Shown: piece by piece, positions 61,703-64,000 of the stretch
Layout: every line of letters starts with the position of its first letter
Numbering within the stretch: the stretch's first letter is position 1
Origin: Dehalococcoidia bacterium
GTDB lineage: Bacteria > Chloroflexota > Dehalococcoidia > Lucifugimonadales > UBA3495
Reading direction: 5' to 3'
Length of the DNA: 64,000 bases
Assembly (NCBI GenBank): GCA_022827095.1
Contig: JAJDTP010000035.1
Location: forward strand, 1-64,000
Made by a program: the position numbers and the translations under genes
The notes under the pieces: generated by a model
Told to the model about the DNA's origin: nothing
The model's database searches: none
What the model saw: only the letters and a program-made list of their open reading frames with translations

Positions 61703-62836
61703 CTATAACGCCCGCAGTAGCTCCTGGTAGTTCTCCCGCCCGGTCCTCCGCAATCGTAATTCCTCCGTGATCTCCAGGTCGCCGGAGTCCTCCAGCAGTT
61801 CCACGTGGGCGACCACTTCCGTCAGCGCCGCGAAGAAGTTGCCGCCTTCCAGCTTGCGTCGCTCAAAAGTCCGGCGGGTCACGTCCTCCAAGGGTTGCGG
61901 TTCCGGTCCGGCGGTGACCAGAATGCGGCCCAATCGCCGGGCGTGGAACCGGATCAGGTCCGCCGCCCGCTGCGCGGTCTGGAAGTTGAATTTATGGTTG
62001 TTGTAGAGCCGGTGCGCCGGCAGGATGGCTACCTCAGTGCCCAGGTCGGCCACCCGCTGCAGTGAGCGCAGGTAGGTCAACAAGCCGTAGGAGTCGTCGG
62101 GGTCCTGGTAGTGGACAGGCAGGTTGCGGCGCACTTCGCCGGTGTAGTCGGTTTTCATGGTGGGATGCGGACTGATCTCGGGCAGCACGTGATCGCCGGT
62201 GAAAACGATGTCGCTGCCGGTTCCGTTGCCGATGACGGCGCAGATCTCGTCCGGCGAGTGCCCTGGGGCGTGCATGTAGGTCAGCATGCCCTGTTGTTCG
62301 CCGTGGGTGATCGCGTGACCGACGTGGTGCGTACGCCGCGAGGCCATGTACCGTTGCCGCTCTTCGGAATCCGAGTGTGCAAACCCGTTGGCTCGCGCCG
62401 TGGTCCACATCGCCTCCTTGATCGGCGAATTGGTTGCCATCTGCAGGTCGCGGGGATCAAAGGGCAGCAGCGGTTGGTAAATGTCGTGCGCCCACAGCTC
62501 CGCACCGGACTGCTCGATGACCCGCGCTACTCCCCCATCATGGTCGGCATGCCCGTGGGTGATGATTACCCGATCGATGTCCCCTACTTCGAGGCCCCCA
62601 AGCGCCATGCCCGTTCGCAGGAGGTCGAAGGATGCCTCGGCCCCGGGATCGATGAGCGTCAATCCCTCATTCTCGAAGACGTACGCCCAGGTCGGACCGG
62701 TATGGGAATGCCCTTCCTGCGGCACGGCGACGGTGTGAATGATTCGCCCGTACCCATCGGTCAGCCGGAGGGTCATGCCGTTGCCGGCGGAGTCGCCGTT
62801 ACGGAGGACATCGATCTCGGTGAAGTAGTCGGGCAT
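61703..62836 (-). CDS. MBL-fold metallo-hydrolase (long form)
   Basis: A 377-residue metallo-beta-lactamase-fold protein. The zinc motif is VIITHGHADHDGG; TYMHAPGHSPDEICAVI and VFTGDHVLPEISPHP supply the other ligands, and EVAILPAHRLYNN the last. The extra C-terminal 100 residues (AQRAADLIRFHARRLGRILVTAG...LRRTGRENYQELLRAL) form a small winged-helix-like domain seen in LACTB2/glyoxalase-II-like relatives. It hydrolyses a thioester, ester or similar; substrate unknown. ATG 62836 with AGGAGGGA upstream is chosen over the ORF start at 62866. TATAAT lies at 62892-62897 on this strand. Confidence 0.88.
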   Translation of the reverse strand: MPDYFTEIDVLRNGDSAGNGMTLRLTDGYGRIIHTVAVPQEGHSHTGPTWAYVFENEGLTLIDPGAEASFDLLRTGMALGGLEVGDIDRVIITHGHADHDGGVARVIEQSGAELWAHDIYQPLLPFDPRDLQMATNSPIKEAMWTTARANGFAHSDSEERQRYMASRRTHHVGHAITHGEQQGMLTYMHAPGHSPDEICAVIGNGTGSDIVFTGDHVLPEISPHPTMKTDYTGEVRRNLPVHYQDPDDSYGLLTYLRSLQRVADLGTEVAILPAHRLYNNHKFNFQTAQRAADLIRFHARRLGRILVTAGPEPQPLEDVTRRTFERRKLEGGNFFAALTEVVAHVELLEDSGDLEITEELRLRRTGRENYQELLRAL

Positions 62837-62891
62837 ACGGGATTCCCTCCTGGAGGCAAGCGGCAATAGTATTCAATACTATACGGCGCGC

Positions 62892-62897
62892 ATTATA
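62892..62897 (-). promoter_or_regulatory. Possible -10 element (TATAAT) for the MBL gene
   Basis: TATAAT 55 bases before the ATG at 62836, followed by an ATAGTATTGAATACTAT palindrome at about 62868-62884 that could be an operator. No good -35. Confidence 0.35.
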
Positions 62898-62937
62898 ACC
62901 GCTTGGCGGGCTCAACGGGCGCCACTGCCTACCTCGC

Positions 62938-63083
62938 CAGGGCCTTTTCAAAGTCATCCCGTCTTTACCGAGAAAGCGGGAACCCAGAACGTCGCTGCTC
63001 AAAACGGCTCCTGGATTCCTGCTTCCGTAGGAATGACGATCTGGAGGCGCCAAGGCCGCCTTAGCGACTTTGAAAAGGCCCTG
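62938..63083. mobile_element. MITE, family C1, with perfect 9-10-bp target duplication
   Basis: A 146-bp element with perfect 18-bp inverted ends (CAGGGCCTTTTCAAAGTC / GACTTTGAAAAGGCCCTG). CTACCTCGC stands immediately before (62929-62937) and immediately after (63084-63092); the repeat is 10 bases if one shared C is counted. The interior carries a common intergenic repeat (CTGGATTCCTGCTTCCGTAGGAATGACG). It has no coding space. Confidence 0.88.
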
Positions 63084-63135
63084 CTACCTCGCCCGTAGCC
63101 GTGGCGCCGAGCCTGAAACGGCAGTGGCCCCCTGC

Positions 63136-63141
63136 TATAAT
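63136..63141 (+). promoter_or_regulatory. Probable -10 element (TATAAT) for the downstream SDR
   Basis: TATAAT 44 bases before the ATG at 63186; CTGAAA lies 17 bases upstream as a moderate -35. The neighbouring MITE stops about 30 bases upstream of the -35. Confidence 0.45.
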
Positions 63142-63185
63142 GCCGGCGTCGGACAGGGAAGACCCGGACGCTAGGAGGTTGCACG

Positions 63186-63956
63186 ATGCGGTTGGAAGGT
63201 AAGGTTGCGCTGATCAGTGGAGCCGCCAGCGGGGTGGAGGGTGAGTTGATGGGATTCGGCGGAGCGGCGGCCCGGATGTTTTGCCGCGAAGGCGCCAGGG
63301 TCGTGTTGGGCGACATCAACACGGAGGGCGGCGAACGCACCGCCGAGCAGATCCGCGCCGCTGGCGGTGACGCCATTTTCGTCAAGCTCGACGTGACCCA
63401 GGAACAGGACTGGATCGACGCTGTGGCCGCCACCGTGTCCGCGTATGGAACCCTGAACGTCCTGGTTAACAACGCCGGTTCCGGTGCCCGCTACACGGTA
63501 GAGGAAACGACCGAAGAGGCATGGGACAGCCAGATCGACGTTCACGGCAAGGGCACCTTCCTCGGAACCAAACACGCCATCCCCGAAATGCTCAAGGCCG
63601 GCGGCGGTTCCATCGTGAACATTTCCTCAATCTACGGCCTGGTGGGCAGCCCCACGTCCACGGCATACCACGCCGGCAAGGGCGCGATTCGCCTGTTAAC
63701 CAAGTCCACGGCCATGCAGTACGCCGCCGACAACATCCGCGCGAATTCCATCCATCCTGGCTACTGCCGCACACCGTTGACGGCGCGAAGCTACGAGAAC
63801 GAACGGCACTTCACCTGGATCAACGAGCAGATCCCCATGGGAAGGGTCGGCAACGCCGACGACATCGCGTATGGCATCGTCTTCCTGGCATCGGACGAAT
63901 CCTCCTTCATGACCGGTTCGGAATTGGTCATCGACGGCGGCACCACCGCTCAGTAG
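63186..63956 (+). CDS. SDR-family oxidoreductase with expanded cofactor loop
   Basis: A 256-residue short-chain dehydrogenase: VVLGDINTEGG for cofactor choice, NVLVNNAGSGAR, Ser in SIVNISSIYG, YHAGK and the closing MTGSELVIDGGTTAQ. The glycine-rich loop is longer than normal: SGAASGVEGELMGFGGAAARMF, against the usual TGxxxGxG, so it has about eight extra residues. Catalytic residues are intact. AGGAGG lies 9 bases before the ATG. A new gene seems to begin right after it. Confidence 0.88.
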   Translation: MRLEGKVALISGAASGVEGELMGFGGAAARMFCREGARVVLGDINTEGGERTAEQIRAAGGDAIFVKLDVTQEQDWIDAVAATVSAYGTLNVLVNNAGSGARYTVEETTEEAWDSQIDVHGKGTFLGTKHAIPEMLKAGGGSIVNISSIYGLVGSPTSTAYHAGKGAIRLLTKSTAMQYAADNIRANSIHPGYCRTPLTARSYENERHFTWINEQIPMGRVGNADDIAYGIVFLASDESSFMTGSELVIDGGTTAQ

Positions 63957-63987
63957 GCCGTTCCGGGACCTGGAAGGAGCATGGCCC

Positions 63988-64000
63988 ATGGCGGTATCCA
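63988..64000 (+). CDS. Start of a gene cut by the window edge
   Basis: GGAAGGA at 63972-63978 is followed by ATG at 63988 (MAVS...), spacing 9. An ATG at 63981 is too close to the ribosome site. Only four codons are visible, so no product can be named; it may be co-transcribed with the SDR. Confidence 0.4.

Overview
The window is GC-rich (mostly about 60-65%), densely coded on both strands, and has no rRNA, tRNA or CRISPR array that I could recognise. Gene content suggests a free-living or host-associated bacterium that degrades diverse organic compounds: luciferase-like flavin oxidoreductases, a double-domain CaiB/BaiF CoA-transferase, several short-chain dehydrogenases, amidohydrolases, metallo-beta-lactamase-fold hydrolases, a gentisate-dioxygenase-like bicupin, a mycothiol-dependent-type MDMPI protein and MFS exporters. 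This mix is common in Chloroflexota of the SAR202/Dehalococcoidia type. That assignment is inference from gene content, not from a marker gene.

Layout. 1-2 kb: eroded IS transposase and a PD-(D/E)XK-like protein. 2-20 kb: catabolic genes (aldo/keto reductase, CoA-transferase fusion, NHL-repeat protein, two LLM flavoproteins, MFS, MBL hydrolase, class III aminotransferase, VOC protein, Abhydrolase_10-type protein, amidohydrolase, alpha/beta hydrolase). 26.6-19.7 kb, minus strand: an apparent operon of an SLC13-type permease (broken by an in-frame TAG), methylcrotonyl-CoA-carboxylase-like beta subunit, biotin carboxylase, a separate BT-BCCP protein overlapping it by GTGA, and an aminotransferase. 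27-36 kb: MDMPI protein, TypA, M20 amidohydrolase, RidA, a low-GC island with an orphan gene, DinB and the bicupin. 37-42.2 kb: one long reading frame for a single-chain Type ISP-like restriction-modification enzyme, interrupted by one TAG. 42.2-46.2 kb: CMD-family protein, RmlD-like reductase, MFS, amidohydrolase. 46.4-51.9 kb: a cluster of exported proteins in which a zinc gluzincin and a trypsin/HtrA-like protease share the same Fn3-like module. 52-64 kb: methyltransferase, Uma2, NAD+ synthetase, MFS, TPR protein, three SDRs, inositol-phosphatase family protein, a HEPN/PaREP1-like protein, and an MBL hydrolase.

The intergenic spaces carry small palindromic elements with terminal inverted repeats. 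One family (135-137 bp, ends near CTCACGCGTACCCAG) has four full copies, one of them between perfect 10-bp direct repeats. A second (146 bp, perfect 18-bp ends) sits between perfect 9-10-bp direct repeats, and a third is flanked by near-perfect 10-bp repeats. They look like MITEs. Several genes are broken by one change: two in-frame ambers, one frameshift at a seven-G run, and a duplicated 3' gene tail. TAG is used as a normal stop elsewhere, so these are mutations, sequencing errors or possible phase-variation sites rather than a recoded stop.
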